Shown: piece after piece, positions 7,443 through 15,197 of the stretch
Position numbering within the stretch: the first letter of the stretch is position 1
Layout: each line of letters opens with the position of its first letter
From: an uncultured Clostridia bacterium
GTDB taxonomy: Bacteria; Bacillota; Clostridia; Christensenellales; Borkfalkiaceae
DNA: 33,107 nt
Assembly: GCA_947627125.1 (NCBI GenBank)
Contig: CANQUY010000003.1
Location: 1-33,107, forward strand
Direction of reading: 5' to 3'
Made by a program: the position numbers and the translations under genes
The notes under the pieces: model-generated
Told to the model about the DNA's origin: nothing
What the model saw: the letters and a program-made list of their open reading frames with translations, nothing else
The model's database searches: none

Positions 7443-8009
7443 AAGGGGCGGCGTTCCCCTTTGGGGAGCCCGTGGCGGCGTCATGCTGAGAGCGGAAGTA
7501 CAACGCAGTCTACAAGGGCTGTACCGAAGCATCTCGCTGCACGCTTTACGGGTTTTTGCCATAGCGGCGTCATGCTGAGAACAAGAGTACAACGCAGTCT
7601 GCGAGGGTTGTACCGAAGCATCTCGCCGCATGCTTTACGGACTTTCGCCGCGAGATTCTTCGGGTCAATTCACATTGACTTCGTTCCTGCTGGCGTTCTC
7701 AGAATGACGCGGCACGGGGACAGGGTGACACGGTTGGAACAGCAGTGTGCGGCGTCATGCTGAGAACGGAAGTACAACGCAGTCTACAAGGGCTGTACCG
7801 AAGCATCTCGCCGCATGCTTTACGGACTTTCGCCGCGAGATTCTTCGGGTCAATTCACATTGACTTCGTTCCTGCTGGCGTTCTCAGAATGACGCGGCGG
7901 AGGGGGCATGGACTGCGTTCCTGCCCCGTTTCTCAGAATGACGCGGCGGGAGCCGAGGAAGGCCGTCCCTTTGGGGACGGAAATTTTTTTTGTTTTTGAA
8001 TTCTTTTGC
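7443..8009. repeat. Palindromic repeat block between the ThuA gene and ktrB
   Basis: A first half unit (about 7474-7560), then full units at about 7562-7710 and 7750-7900, and a fragment to 7945, all containing GGCGTCATGCTGAGAAC, CCGAAGCATCTCGCCGC, GCCGCGAGATTCTTCGGG and GTTCTCAGAATGACGCGGC. The two full units are almost identical. 7950-8009 ends in AT-rich DNA leading to the ktrB promoter. No gene is seen. Confidence 0.85.
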
Positions 8010-8038
8010 TTGATAATTCTCATGCGATTTGATAAAAT
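8010..8038 (+). promoter_or_regulatory. ktrB promoter
   Basis: TTGATA (8010-8015), 17 nt ending TGA, TAAAAT (8033-8038). It leaves a leader of about 75 nt, too short for a ydaO-type c-di-AMP riboswitch. Confidence 0.65.
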
Positions 8039-8121
8039 ATAGATAGCGTCTGAAAAGAATTCGGGTCCGTTGGCTTTATGGGATCTTTCTCGCAACAAGG
8101 CAAAAGAGCATAGAGGTAAAT

Positions 8122-9459
8122 ATGCAACTCAAGACAAAAGGGAAAATGAGCATTTGGAGATATCTGACGCTTGGGTATCTCATTGTCATTCTCGTGGGGA
8201 GTGTCTTGCTCGTGCTGCCCTTTGCGGCGAAGGACGGCTCCACGTCCTATATCAATGCCCTCTTCACCGCCACTTCCGCCGCCTGCGTCACGGGGCTCGT
8301 TCCCTTTGATACCTTCACCCACTGGACGCTCTTCGGGCAAATCGTCATTCTGCTCCTCATTCAGCTTGGCGGCCTCGGGTTTACGACCTTCGTTTCCATT
8401 CTCCTCATCATGGTGAAGCGGGGCTTCGGGCTGTACGAACGCAGCGCCGTCATCAAGTCCCTCGGCAGTAACAGTTTGAAGGGCGTCAAGACGCTTGTCA
8501 AGCAGATCGTCATCGGCACACTCATCTTTGAACTTGTCGGCGCGGGGCTCCTCTCCATCCGCTTCATCGGCGACTTCGGCGTCGGGCAGGGCATTTACTT
8601 TTCCATTTTCCACGCCGTTTCCGCGTTCTGCAATGCGGGTTTCGACCTCATGGGGGACGCGGGCTCCCTCTCCGCCTATGCGACCGATCCCCTCGTTGTC
8701 ATCACGGTCTGTGCCCTCATCTTTATCGGCGGGCTGGGCTTCTGCGTGTGGGGAGATATCTTCAACTGCAGGGGGAATCCCAAAAAATTCCAATTCTATA
8801 CGAAATTTATCGTGCTGTGCAGCGTCCTGCTACTCGCCATCTCCATGGGGCTCTTTCTCGCCTTTGATTGGAACAGCGAGGCCTATGCGGACAAGGGCGT
8901 CGGGGGAAAATTCCTCTGCGCTCTCTTTGAGGCAATGACGGCGCGGACGGCGGGCTTCTACTCGGTGGATTACAACAAGATCTCGCAGAGCGGGTATCTC
9001 TTGACGGTGATTTTAATGTTTATCGGCGGGTGCTCGGGCTCGACGGCGGGCGGCATCAAGGTGGGAACCTTTGCCGTGATGATCATGGGTATGCTTGCGG
9101 CCCTGCGCGGGAAGCAGGACATCAACCTCGGCAAGCGGCGCGTCGAAATGTCGCAGCTTCACCAGGCCCTCGCGATCTTTACGGCGTATCTCACGATCAT
9201 TCTCGTCGCCGTGATGACGATCTGCGCGATCGAGCCGTTCGGGTTCAGAGAGATTTTGTTTGAAACGGTTTCCGCGCTCGGGACGGTGGGACTGAGCCTC
9301 GGCATCACTTCCAAGCTCGGCATCATCTCCGAGCTCATCCTCATTCTTCTGATGTTTGCGGGGAGAGCGGGCGTGCTCACCATTTCCATGGCGCTCAGCC
9401 AAAAGAACCAAACGGAGGCGCAGATCCGCCACCCCGTGGAAGTCATTTTTATCGGGTAA
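8122..9459 (+). CDS. ktrB: TrkH/KtrB-family K+ uptake subunit
   Basis: Membrane-embedded ion-translocating subunit of a Ktr-type (Na+-dependent) potassium uptake system; works with the regulatory ring KtrA. 445 aa, normal. The four selectivity-filter loops are visible in order: TSAACVTGLVPF, SAFCNAGFDLMG, MTARTAGFYSVD and SALGTVGLSLGIT, each with the conserved Gly. The third repeat is followed by GCSGSTAGGIKVGTF, matching the gate loop of the family. About eight TM helices and the pore helices are apparent. ATG 8122 is preceded by GAGGT at 5 nt; an ATG at 8146 is the alternative. ktrA follows on the same strand after 206 nt carrying a repeat. KtrAB systems are commonly restrained by c-di-AMP, made by CdaA encoded in this window. 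Confidence 0.95.
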   Translation: MQLKTKGKMSIWRYLTLGYLIVILVGSVLLVLPFAAKDGSTSYINALFTATSAACVTGLVPFDTFTHWTLFGQIVILLLIQLGGLGFTTFVSILLIMVKRGFGLYERSAVIKSLGSNSLKGVKTLVKQIVIGTLIFELVGAGLLSIRFIGDFGVGQGIYFSIFHAVSAFCNAGFDLMGDAGSLSAYATDPLVVITVCALIFIGGLGFCVWGDIFNCRGNPKKFQFYTKFIVLCSVLLLAISMGLFLAFDWNSEAYADKGVGGKFLCALFEAMTARTAGFYSVDYNKISQSGYLLTVILMFIGGCSGSTAGGIKVGTFAVMIMGMLAALRGKQDINLGKRRVEMSQLHQALAIFTAYLTIILVAVMTICAIEPFGFREILFETVSALGTVGLSLGITSKLGIISELILILLMFAGRAGVLTISMALSQKNQTEAQIRHPVEVIFIG

Positions 9460-9482
9460 GCGGACGGGGTGCGGACATCGTT

Positions 9483-9632
9483 GCCCACCCCCCTACCCCC
9501 CTCCTCGGGAGGGGGCATGACTGACGCGTCGAGCTCGGATCGCTCATCCTGAGCGTAGCGAAGGATCCCGTTAAACTGACGGACTTCGTATAAGGGGATT
9601 CTTCGGTCGCTTACGCTCCCTCAGAATGAGCG
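9483..9632. repeat. Two small repeats inserted between ktrB and ktrA
   Basis: 9483-9518 is a C-rich element (CCCCCTACCCCCCTCCTCGG) also present near 10670, 27912 and 32761. 9541-9632 is a palindromic element with ends GCTCATCCTGAGCG and CCTCAGAATGAGCGCGGG. Confidence 0.8.
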
Positions 9633-9665
9633 CGGGACAAAAATTTTTCATTCACAAGGAGAACT

Positions 9666-10319
9666 ATGGTATCGGTATTACTCATCGGTATGGGAAAATT
9701 CGGGCGGGAGCTCGGGGAACGGCTGCTCGGCATGGGCGATCAGGTCATGATCGTCGATAAAAACGAGGACAATATCAATGCCCTCGCTTCCCGCTATACT
9801 AACGCCCTCATCATGAACTGCATGGTCATGGAAAACCTCAAGACGCTCGATATCCCCGCGTTCGACGTCTGCGTCGTGGCGATCGGCGACGACTTCCAAG
9901 CCTCTCTCGAAATCACGTCCAATTTAAAGGACCTCGGGGCGAAGAAGGTGGTTTCCAAGGCCTCCACGGAGATCCAGCGGAAGTTCCTGACGCGCGCGGG
10001 CGCGGATGAGGTCATCTATCCCGACAAGGATGTGGCCGAAAAGCTCGCCGTCACGCTCAATTCCGCCAACGTCATCAACTTTATCGAACTCGACAACGAC
10101 CACGCCATTTTCGAGATCGAAACGCCCAAGCGGTGGATGCGGAAGAAGCTCATTGACGTCAACCCCCGCGCAAAGTACGGCATGAATATTCTCACCGTCA
10201 AGAAAGGGAACAACGTCATTTCCACCATTGACGGGAACTATGTGTTTGAGGAGGGAGATCTGCTTGTGGTGTTCGGCAACACCGAGGCGATTTTGAGGTT
10301 TACCAACAAACAACGGTAA
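9666..10319 (+). CDS. ktrA: TrkA/KtrA-family K+ uptake regulatory subunit
   Basis: Cytoplasmic RCK ring protein that gates KtrB. Residues 1-130 form RCK_N, a Rossmann fold with LLIGMGKFGRELGERL (GxGxxG) and VDKNEDN for the nucleotide ribose. Residues about 135-217 form RCK_C (ELDNDHAIFEIETPKRW to LLVVFGNTEAILRF), the domain that binds c-di-AMP in characterised KtrA proteins. 217 aa, the family norm. AAGGAG sits 5 nt before the ATG. It lies downstream of ktrB, the reverse of the common ktrA-ktrB order, with a repeat between them, and is followed by a strong terminator. Confidence 0.95.
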   Translation: MVSVLLIGMGKFGRELGERLLGMGDQVMIVDKNEDNINALASRYTNALIMNCMVMENLKTLDIPAFDVCVVAIGDDFQASLEITSNLKDLGAKKVVSKASTEIQRKFLTRAGADEVIYPDKDVAEKLAVTLNSANVINFIELDNDHAIFEIETPKRWMRKKLIDVNPRAKYGMNILTVKKGNNVISTIDGNYVFEEGDLLVVFGNTEAILRFTNKQR

Positions 10320-10331
10320 GGGTGAATATGC

Positions 10332-10368
10332 GGGCGCCGCGGCCTCTTGGCCGCGCCGCCCGTTTTTT
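10332..10368 (+). terminator. ktrA terminator
   Basis: GGGCGCCGCGGCC, TCTT, GGCCGCGCCGCCC with one mismatch, then GTTTTTT, 12 nt after the ktrA stop. Confidence 0.9.
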
Positions 10369-10403
10369 GACGGGGAGGTTAAGCAGGATGACGCGGGACT
10401 TCG

Positions 10404-10704
10404 GTGCGGCGTCATGCTGAGAACGAGAGTACAACGCAGTCTACGAGGGCTGTACCGAAGCATCTCGCCGCATGCTCTACGGATTTTCGCCATTGCGGCG
10501 TCATGCTGAGAACGAGAGTACAACGCAGTCTACGAGGGCTCTACCGAAGCATCTCGCCGCATGCTTTACGGACTTTCGCCGCGAGATTCTTCGGGTTAAG
10601 TCGTCGGACTTCGTTCCTGCTCCGTTTCTCAGAATGACGCGGCGTGCAGACTTCGTTTGAGGGCGTCCCCCCACCCCTACCCCGCCCCCTTACGCAGGGG
10701 GCGG
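10404..10704. repeat. Palindromic repeats plus C-rich element
   Basis: Half unit at about 10410-10495, full unit at about 10496-10644, then a C-rich element at 10668-10704 (ACCCCTACCCCGCCCC, GGGGGCGGG). It separates the converging ktrA and secreted-protein units. Confidence 0.85.
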
Positions 10705-10730
10705 GCAAGAGAAAAGGTGCAAGGGAATAC

Positions 10731-10759
10731 AAAAAAGACCTCCCGTGGGAGGTCTTTTT
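10731..10759. terminator. Bidirectional terminator
   Basis: AAAAAAGACCTCCC GT GGGAGGTCTTTTT: T-runs on both strands. It ends the minus-strand secreted-protein operon 2 nt past the last stop codon. Confidence 0.9.
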
Positions 10760-10760
10760 G

Positions 10761-10925
10761 TTATTTGGAGGATTTGGAAGGGGGGCTGTTGTCTTTTTCC
10801 TTCTTTGCCGCGCGGTAATCAAAGAACAGATAGACGAGTACCGCAGCAAGCACGGCGAAATTGACGGCCGCGACCGCGATCGCCGCACCCTTCAATGTTG
10901 AAAATGTCACTGCAAGCAAGGCCAT
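10761..10925 (-). CDS. 54-aa single-TM protein
   Basis: Short ORF starting MALLAVTFSTLKGAAIAV, a membrane helix to about residue 35 (AVLAAVLVYLFFDY), then a charged tail RAAKKEKDNSPPSKSSK, giving an N-in or N-out single-pass membrane protein. AAGAGGGG lies about 7 nt before the ATG. It follows the secreted protein gene by 28 nt in the same direction and is followed at once by a terminator, so it is the last gene of that operon. I do not recognise it; size and topology fit a helper of the secreted proteins, which is inference. Confidence 0.65.
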   Translation of the reverse strand: MALLAVTFSTLKGAAIAVAAVNFAVLAAVLVYLFFDYRAAKKEKDNSPPSKSSK

Positions 10926-10953
10926 AGCTTTCCCCTCTTGTTATCGTGAAAAA

Positions 10954-11610
10954 TTAACCTTCGGTGCCGTCGGTGATGGTGAAGGTCAGCGTATCTTCAT
11001 ATGCGGTTCCGCCCGTGGAATACTTCCCATCGTCAGCGTTTTTCAGCGATGCTTTTAAGGTCGCCTCGCCCGACTGTGTGCCTGCATCCAATGTAAGAAC
11101 TGTACCGCCATTGATAAGTGCACCGGAACTGTCGTCCACTTTGAGATCATATTCAATGGATTGTCCGTTACCACTCACTTTCCATTCGCCGTTGCTGCTG
11201 ACGGTGACCTTGAATTGCTTGCCTTTCTCGATGACAACATCTGAAGCTTCTACCTTTCCGCCCGCTGTGTCGCCGACCGTGATTGAATCGGGAATGGTGA
11301 GCTTCCACGTGGTATCAACGCTGTAAGTAACAGTCGTTTGAGCGGAATCGTGGTTTTTCTCATCAAGGCTCGCCGCCGAAGCGGTGACGACTGCGCCGAT
11401 CGAGCCCGCAACCGTCACCCCGGGGGATGAGCCGGGGCCCTCGCTCGTCCGTTCGTCCGTTGCGTTGGGGTCGAGCATGACGACGCCGCCCGTCGAGTAT
11501 TTCGGAGGCTCCTCCGCCGTGGCCGCAAGGCTGAGCATGATGATATCGAAAATCAAAAGGACGATGAGCGGAAGGGAGAAAAGGAGATACTTCACAGAAT
11601 TTTTACTCAT
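10954..11610 (-). CDS. Secreted beta-sandwich surface protein
   Basis: 218 aa. N-terminal hydrophobic segment YLLFSLPLIVLLIFDIIMLS then LAATAEEPP, a signal peptide or anchor. A low-complexity linker (about 35-75) with STGGVVMLDPNAT and a Ser/Gly/Pro-rich run follows. The rest (about 90-214) is strand-rich: TWKLTIPDSITVG, ASDVVIEKGKQFKVTV, GGTVLTLDAGTQSGEATLKA and ending YEDTLTFTIT. This pattern recurs in Clostridia exported proteins with Ig/WxL-like domains; I cannot name a family firmly. The upstream gene ends YLDTLTFSAT, so the two share a C-terminal motif. The ATG overlaps the upstream stop (ATGA) and follows GGGGGAGGAG, showing translational coupling. Confidence 0.75.
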   Translation of the reverse strand: MSKNSVKYLLFSLPLIVLLIFDIIMLSLAATAEEPPKYSTGGVVMLDPNATDERTSEGPGSSPGVTVAGSIGAVVTASAASLDEKNHDSAQTTVTYSVDTTWKLTIPDSITVGDTAGGKVEASDVVIEKGKQFKVTVSSNGEWKVSGNGQSIEYDLKVDDSSGALINGGTVLTLDAGTQSGEATLKASLKNADDGKYSTGGTAYEDTLTFTITDGTEG

Positions 11611-12664
11611 AACTCCTCCCCCTCAAGCGTTGCGGAAAAGGTAAGTGTGTCGAGATAACCATCACTATCACCGGTGGAAACGGCGGATTCAAGCGTCAAA
11701 GTGATGGTAATCGTGCCCCCGATTTGCCTCCGAAGATCACCCTCATCGGCCGGATCGTTCCCCACCCCTTCCGTGACCTCAATTTGCCAGATCGTAAACG
11801 GATCCTCTGAGTCTGTTATTTCGCTTGCGTTTGCACTGAACCCCGTTCCGAGGTCTGACAATTCTGCGGAAATCAAATAATCGATAACGATACTCTTGTC
11901 ATCGTTGGCAAGTCCGCCGTTTTCAGACCATATTTTGAGGGACAGAGTAAATCCCTCGTAGATATAGCTTGATTCTTCGAGCGTAATATCGAACGAATAA
12001 GTCGGAAGCCCGCTTCCCTCTTCAAACGTCCAGCCCTCTGCGTCGGGGGCGGGAATTTCGTCGGGAAGAGTGAAGGTGTATAGATTGATATAATTTTCGC
12101 CGAGTTCCGCGCCGCAGTCCATGCAATTTCCGTCCGCATCGGGACGGTGGGCAACTTGCAACTGCAAACCGCAACCGTTACACACGGCCCAGTGGGTTTT
12201 GTTGTCTGTATCTTCCTCGACGGGTTCCCAATCCCCATTGCCCCCCGCAGTGAAGTCGTGACTATGCTGATCCTGTTTCCAAGCAGATTCCAAAACGCCG
12301 TCGTACTCAAGTGTTCCAAGATCGTATTGTTCGCCGTCGAATTCAGCGTTTGCCCAATCTATGGTGCCCTCTTTCTTATTGCCTCTTCCGTCGGTTTCAA
12401 CATTGCCATCTGTATCGACAACCCTGTAATGGGACTCAGCAAGTAGCTCTATGCCACAATAGAATGTCCCCCAAAGAAAATTTCCTCCTCCATACTGCCG
12501 CCTTGATAAGCAACGGAAACGGCATATACCTCAATCATATCATTGGGCGCCGCGTGAGCTTTTTCGGCGGGGCGTGCGGGCATGGAGAGGCACAGGACGA
12601 TCATCGTCCAGACGCATGCGCACAACAACGCAACCGCTGAGTTTCTCGATATGCGCTTTTCCAT
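11607..12664 (-). pseudogene. Secreted zinc-ribbon-like protein gene, apparently frameshifted
   Basis: Two frames together look like one gene of about 352 codons. The first begins at 12664 (GGGAGGGG RBS), MEKRISRNSAVALLCACVW, has a signal peptide ending AEKAHAAP, and reads to VYAVSVAYQGG before becoming unconvincing and stopping at 12449. The second, -1 relative to it, is open from before 12500 (NFLWGTFYCGIELLAESHYR) to 11607 with no good start codon: the first candidate is a TTG at 12293 without an RBS. It carries CNGCG ... CMDCGAEL, a four-Cys ribbon, then a strand-rich domain ending YLDTLTFSATLEGEEL. The shift lies near 12480-12500 in TATGGAGGAGGAAATTTTC. It may be a true mutation, an assembly error or recoding; I see no classic slippery heptamer. 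Confidence 0.65.
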
Positions 12665-12691
12665 ACGCCCCTCCCATAAAAGTACAGGATT

Positions 12692-12720
12692 ACTATACCA
12701 AAGTATTTTGTACTTGTCAA
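12692..12720 (-). promoter_or_regulatory. Promoter of the secreted-protein operon
   Basis: Minus strand TTGACA (12720-12715), 17 nt, TATAGT (12697-12692). Near consensus, about 30 nt ahead of the ATG at 12664. Confidence 0.85.
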
Positions 12721-12746
12721 GTATTTTTTTACAATAGTATTGTAAA
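12711..12746. promoter_or_regulatory. Two palindromic operator candidates
   Basis: TACTTGTCAAGTA (12711-12723) overlaps the -35 boxes of both divergent promoters. TTTACAATAGTATTGTAAA (12728-12746), a perfect palindrome with one central base, overlaps the -10 of the rightward promoter. They are likely sites for the adjacent XRE protein, which would then repress itself and the operon. Confidence 0.6.
12714..12743 (+). promoter_or_regulatory. Promoter of the XRE gene
   Basis: TTGTCA (12714-12719), 18 nt, TATTGT (12738-12743). The -35 shares bases with the opposing promoter's -35 (12715-12720), so polymerase cannot occupy both. Confidence 0.5.
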
Positions 12747-12784
12747 TTTTGACAAATTTGGAAAAAATCATGGGGAATAGCATT

Positions 12785-13078
12785 ATGTTGAACGAAAACA
12801 TCCGTGCATTGAGGCAAGTGCGGCACTTGAGTCAGGTGGAACTTGCAAAAGGACTGCATGTCAGCAAGCAGTGCATTTCAAATTGGGAAAACGACAATAT
12901 CCTTCCGTCCGTGGAGATGCTTGTGAGGATCGCAACGTTTTTCAACGTTTCCACCGACGCCCTCCTCGGAATTGAAAACCATAATACCGTTTCGGTGGAG
13001 GGGCTCACCGACGTTCAGATCGATCATGTGAAACTGCTCATTGAGGACCTTCGGGGAAGGGAGAGGGAAATGATATAA
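12785..13078 (+). CDS. XRE-family transcriptional regulator
   Basis: 97 aa from ATG 12785. Residues about 1-60 are a Cro/CI helix-turn-helix: ENIRALRQVRHLSQVELAKG, then LHVSKQCISNWENDN with the recognition helix, ILPSVEMLVRIATFFNVSTD and ALLGIE. A short tail with QIDHVKLLIEDLRGRE follows and has no recognisable ligand domain, so it resembles small autoregulators. ATG 12770 (five residues longer) is possible; neither start has a strong RBS (GGGGA 8 nt before 12785). The gene diverges from the secreted-protein operon with overlapping promoters and palindromes between, so that operon is the likely target. Confidence 0.9.
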   Translation: MLNENIRALRQVRHLSQVELAKGLHVSKQCISNWENDNILPSVEMLVRIATFFNVSTDALLGIENHNTVSVEGLTDVQIDHVKLLIEDLRGREREMI

Positions 13079-13107
13079 TAATGTATAGAAAGTAGAGAAT
13101 GAAATGA

Positions 13108-13136
13108 CGCGCCCGCCGACACTGTCGGCGGGCGCG
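13108..13136 (+). terminator. Hairpin after the XRE gene
   Basis: CGCGCCCGCCGAC ACT GTCGGCGGGCGCG, perfect 13-bp stem, 30 nt past the stop; only ATTG follows, so the T-tract is missing. Confidence 0.65.
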
Positions 13137-13149
13137 ATTGATGAAATGT

Positions 13150-13829
13150 AATCAAATTAAAAATTTAAAATTGTGGTGTGGCGTGATTGGGAATGACGGG
13201 GCGGGGTGACGGGGAGCCCATAGCGGCGTCATGCTGAGAACGTGAGTACAACGCAGTCTATGAGGGCTGAACCGAAGCATCTCGCCGCATGCTTTACGGA
13301 CTTTCGCCGTTGCGGCGTCATGCTGAGAACGTGAGTACAACGCAGTCTACGGAGGCTCTACCGAAGCATCTCGCCGCATAGTTTACGGACTTTCGCCGCG
13401 AGATTCTTCGGGTTAAGTCGTCGGACTTCGTTCCTGCTCCGTTTCTCAGAATGACGCGGCGCAGGGGCAGGACTGCGTTCGGGGCTGAGCCGAGGACGGA
13501 CCCGTTGCGGCGTCATGCTGAGAATGAGAGTACAACGCAGTCTACGAGGGCTGAACCGAAGCATCTCGCCGCATGCTTTACGGACTTTCGCCATTGCGGC
13601 GTCATGCTGAGAACGGGAGCACAACGCAGTCTACGAGGGCTGTACCGAAGCATCTCGCCGCATGGTTTACGGATTTTCGCCGCGAGATTCTTCGGGTTAA
13701 GTCGTCGAACTTCGTTCCTGCTCCGTTTCTCAGAATGACGCGGCGCAGGGGCGCATGAGCTCCCGTGCGTTTAACGGGATCCTTCCCCTTCGACTATGCT
13801 CAGGGGCAGGATGAGCGGCGGGGCAGGAT
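13150..13829. repeat. AT-rich repeat and two large palindromic repeat clusters
   Basis: 13153-13178 is the AT-rich element (AAATTAAAAATTTAAAATTG) also seen near 26680, 26910 and 28160. 13208-13310 is a half unit, 13311-13460 a full unit, 13506-13600 a half unit and 13601-13745 a full unit; each pair is 'half then full', as at 7474 and 10410. 13755-13829 holds the CCTTCGACTATGCTCAGG type. No gene is supported. Confidence 0.85.
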
Positions 13830-13866
13830 GAGCGGGCGGGGGCGCATGTTGCGCCCCCGCCCGCTC
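13830..13866. terminator. Perfect 17-bp GC hairpin after lysC
   Basis: 13830-13846 pairs with 13850-13866 without mismatch (GAGCGGGCGGGGGCGCA and its complement, 3-nt loop). It begins 5 nt past the lysC stop. No T-run follows on the minus strand, so it may act as an mRNA end stabiliser rather than an intrinsic terminator. Confidence 0.65.
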
Positions 13867-13871
13867 AATTA

Positions 13872-15197
13872 TTACGTTTTAAAAAACTCCTCGTAGACGG
13901 CGCGGAGAGTGCGTTCGTAGTTGCAGTTGTCCACACCGACGATGATATTGAGCTCGGAGGAGCCTTGGTCGATCATTCGGACGTTCACCCCCGCGTTCGC
14001 AATGGCAGAAAACAGCCGCGCAGACGTACCGACGCTCTTTGCCATGCCGTGCCCCACGACGGCGATGAGCGCAACGTCCGAATAGACATTGGTCCTGTCG
14101 GGCGTGACGGCCTTGACGATATCCTCCCTCACCGCCTCGAGCACGCCGTGGGTGAGCTGTTCGCTGTCGATGACGATAGACATGGTGTCGATCCCCGAGG
14201 GAAGGTGTTCAAAGGAGATATGATGGCGGAAAAGGACTTCCATGATCTTATATGTAAAGCCGATCTCCGAGTTCATCAATGATTTTTCAATGCTGATGAC
14301 GGTGAAATTCTTCTTCCCTGCGATCCCCGTGACGGTGCGCAGCCGCTTGACGTTTGAAAGATACTTTTCGGTAGGGAGGATCATCGTTCCCTCGTCGGCG
14401 GGGCGGAAGGTATTCAAAATATGGATGGGGATATCCGCCTCGCGCACGGGAAAGATGGATTCGCTGTGCAGAACGTTCGCGCCCATATAGCTGAGCTCGC
14501 GCAGCTCCCGATAGCTGAGCTTCCCGATCCCGACGGGGCTCGGCACAATGCGGGGGTCGCAGGCCAAGAATCCGCTGACGTCCGTCCAATTTTCATAGAC
14601 GCCCGCCCCCACGGCACGCGCAACGATCGCGCCCGAAACGTCGCTGCCGCCGCGGGAGAACGTTCTGACCTTTCCGTGCGGGTCTGAGCCGTAAAAACCC
14701 GCAATAACTGCGCGATTTTTGCCTTTGAGGGCCTCCCTCACGAGGGTATAGGAGAGGGTGTCGAAGCGGCCGTTTTCGTCGAAGCGGATGACGTCCTTCG
14801 CATCAATAAAGGGCACGCCGAGGAGGGCCGCCATGACGATCCCCGCGAGATATTCCCCGCGGGAGGCAGTGAATTCCTCTCGCCTCTCCCTCTCGATCTC
14901 CGCCGCCGTGTCGCTCAGAATCTTCTCGATATCGAGGGCAAGGCCGAGCTCGTCAACGATACGGCAAAAGCGTGCGGACACCTTGTGGAAGGCCTCGCCA
15001 AGGCTCCCCTTTTCTTCGAGTTCCCTGTGTGTTTCGTACAATAAGTCGGTGATTTTTGTATCTCCGCCGAAGCGTTTGCCCGGGGCGGAAACGACGGTAT
15101 ACCGCCGCGCGGGGTCACTCTGTAGGATATTCGCGACGCGGCGCATGTTGATGCCGTCGGCCATGGACGTGCCGCCGAATTTGCAGACCTTAATCAT
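13872..15197 (-). CDS. lysC: Aspartate kinase
   Basis: Phosphorylates aspartate, the first step to lysine/diaminopimelate, threonine and methionine; cytoplasmic. 441 aa with KVCKFGGTSMADG at the N-terminus, the kinase core with GFYGSDPHGKVRTFSRGGSD and LSYRELRELSYMGANVLHSE, and two ACT domains (from about residue 300): FTVISIEKSLMNSEIGF and VALIAVVGHGMAKSVGTSAR, the usual effector-binding part. It is a long monofunctional form, not fused to homoserine dehydrogenase. It starts 8 nt inside the 3' end of the DUF1015 gene, with GGGAG upstream, as the last gene of the cdaA operon. A role for DUF1015 or c-di-AMP in this pathway is not established. Confidence 0.96.
   Translation of the reverse strand: MIKVCKFGGTSMADGINMRRVANILQSDPARRYTVVSAPGKRFGGDTKITDLLYETHRELEEKGSLGEAFHKVSARFCRIVDELGLALDIEKILSDTAAEIERERREEFTASRGEYLAGIVMAALLGVPFIDAKDVIRFDENGRFDTLSYTLVREALKGKNRAVIAGFYGSDPHGKVRTFSRGGSDVSGAIVARAVGAGVYENWTDVSGFLACDPRIVPSPVGIGKLSYRELRELSYMGANVLHSESIFPVREADIPIHILNTFRPADEGTMILPTEKYLSNVKRLRTVTGIAGKKNFTVISIEKSLMNSEIGFTYKIMEVLFRHHISFEHLPSGIDTMSIVIDSEQLTHGVLEAVREDIVKAVTPDRTNVYSDVALIAVVGHGMAKSVGTSARLFSAIANAGVNVRMIDQGSSELNIIVGVDNCNYERTLRAVYEEFFKT

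Noticed and set aside
8039-8121. c-di-AMP (ydaO-type) riboswitch before ktrB
   Set aside because: The leader after the predicted start is about 75 nt, shorter than that riboswitch, and no terminator-like expression platform is seen.
10404-10660. Repeated short ORFs of the type MRRDASV...SQHDAA across many gaps
   Set aside because: They are translations of the palindromic repeat arms and appear wherever a unit occurs, with no RBS or conserved length.
13205-13750. CRISPR array
   Set aside because: Repeat units are long, palindromic and irregularly spaced with no unique spacers of constant size, and no cas gene is present.
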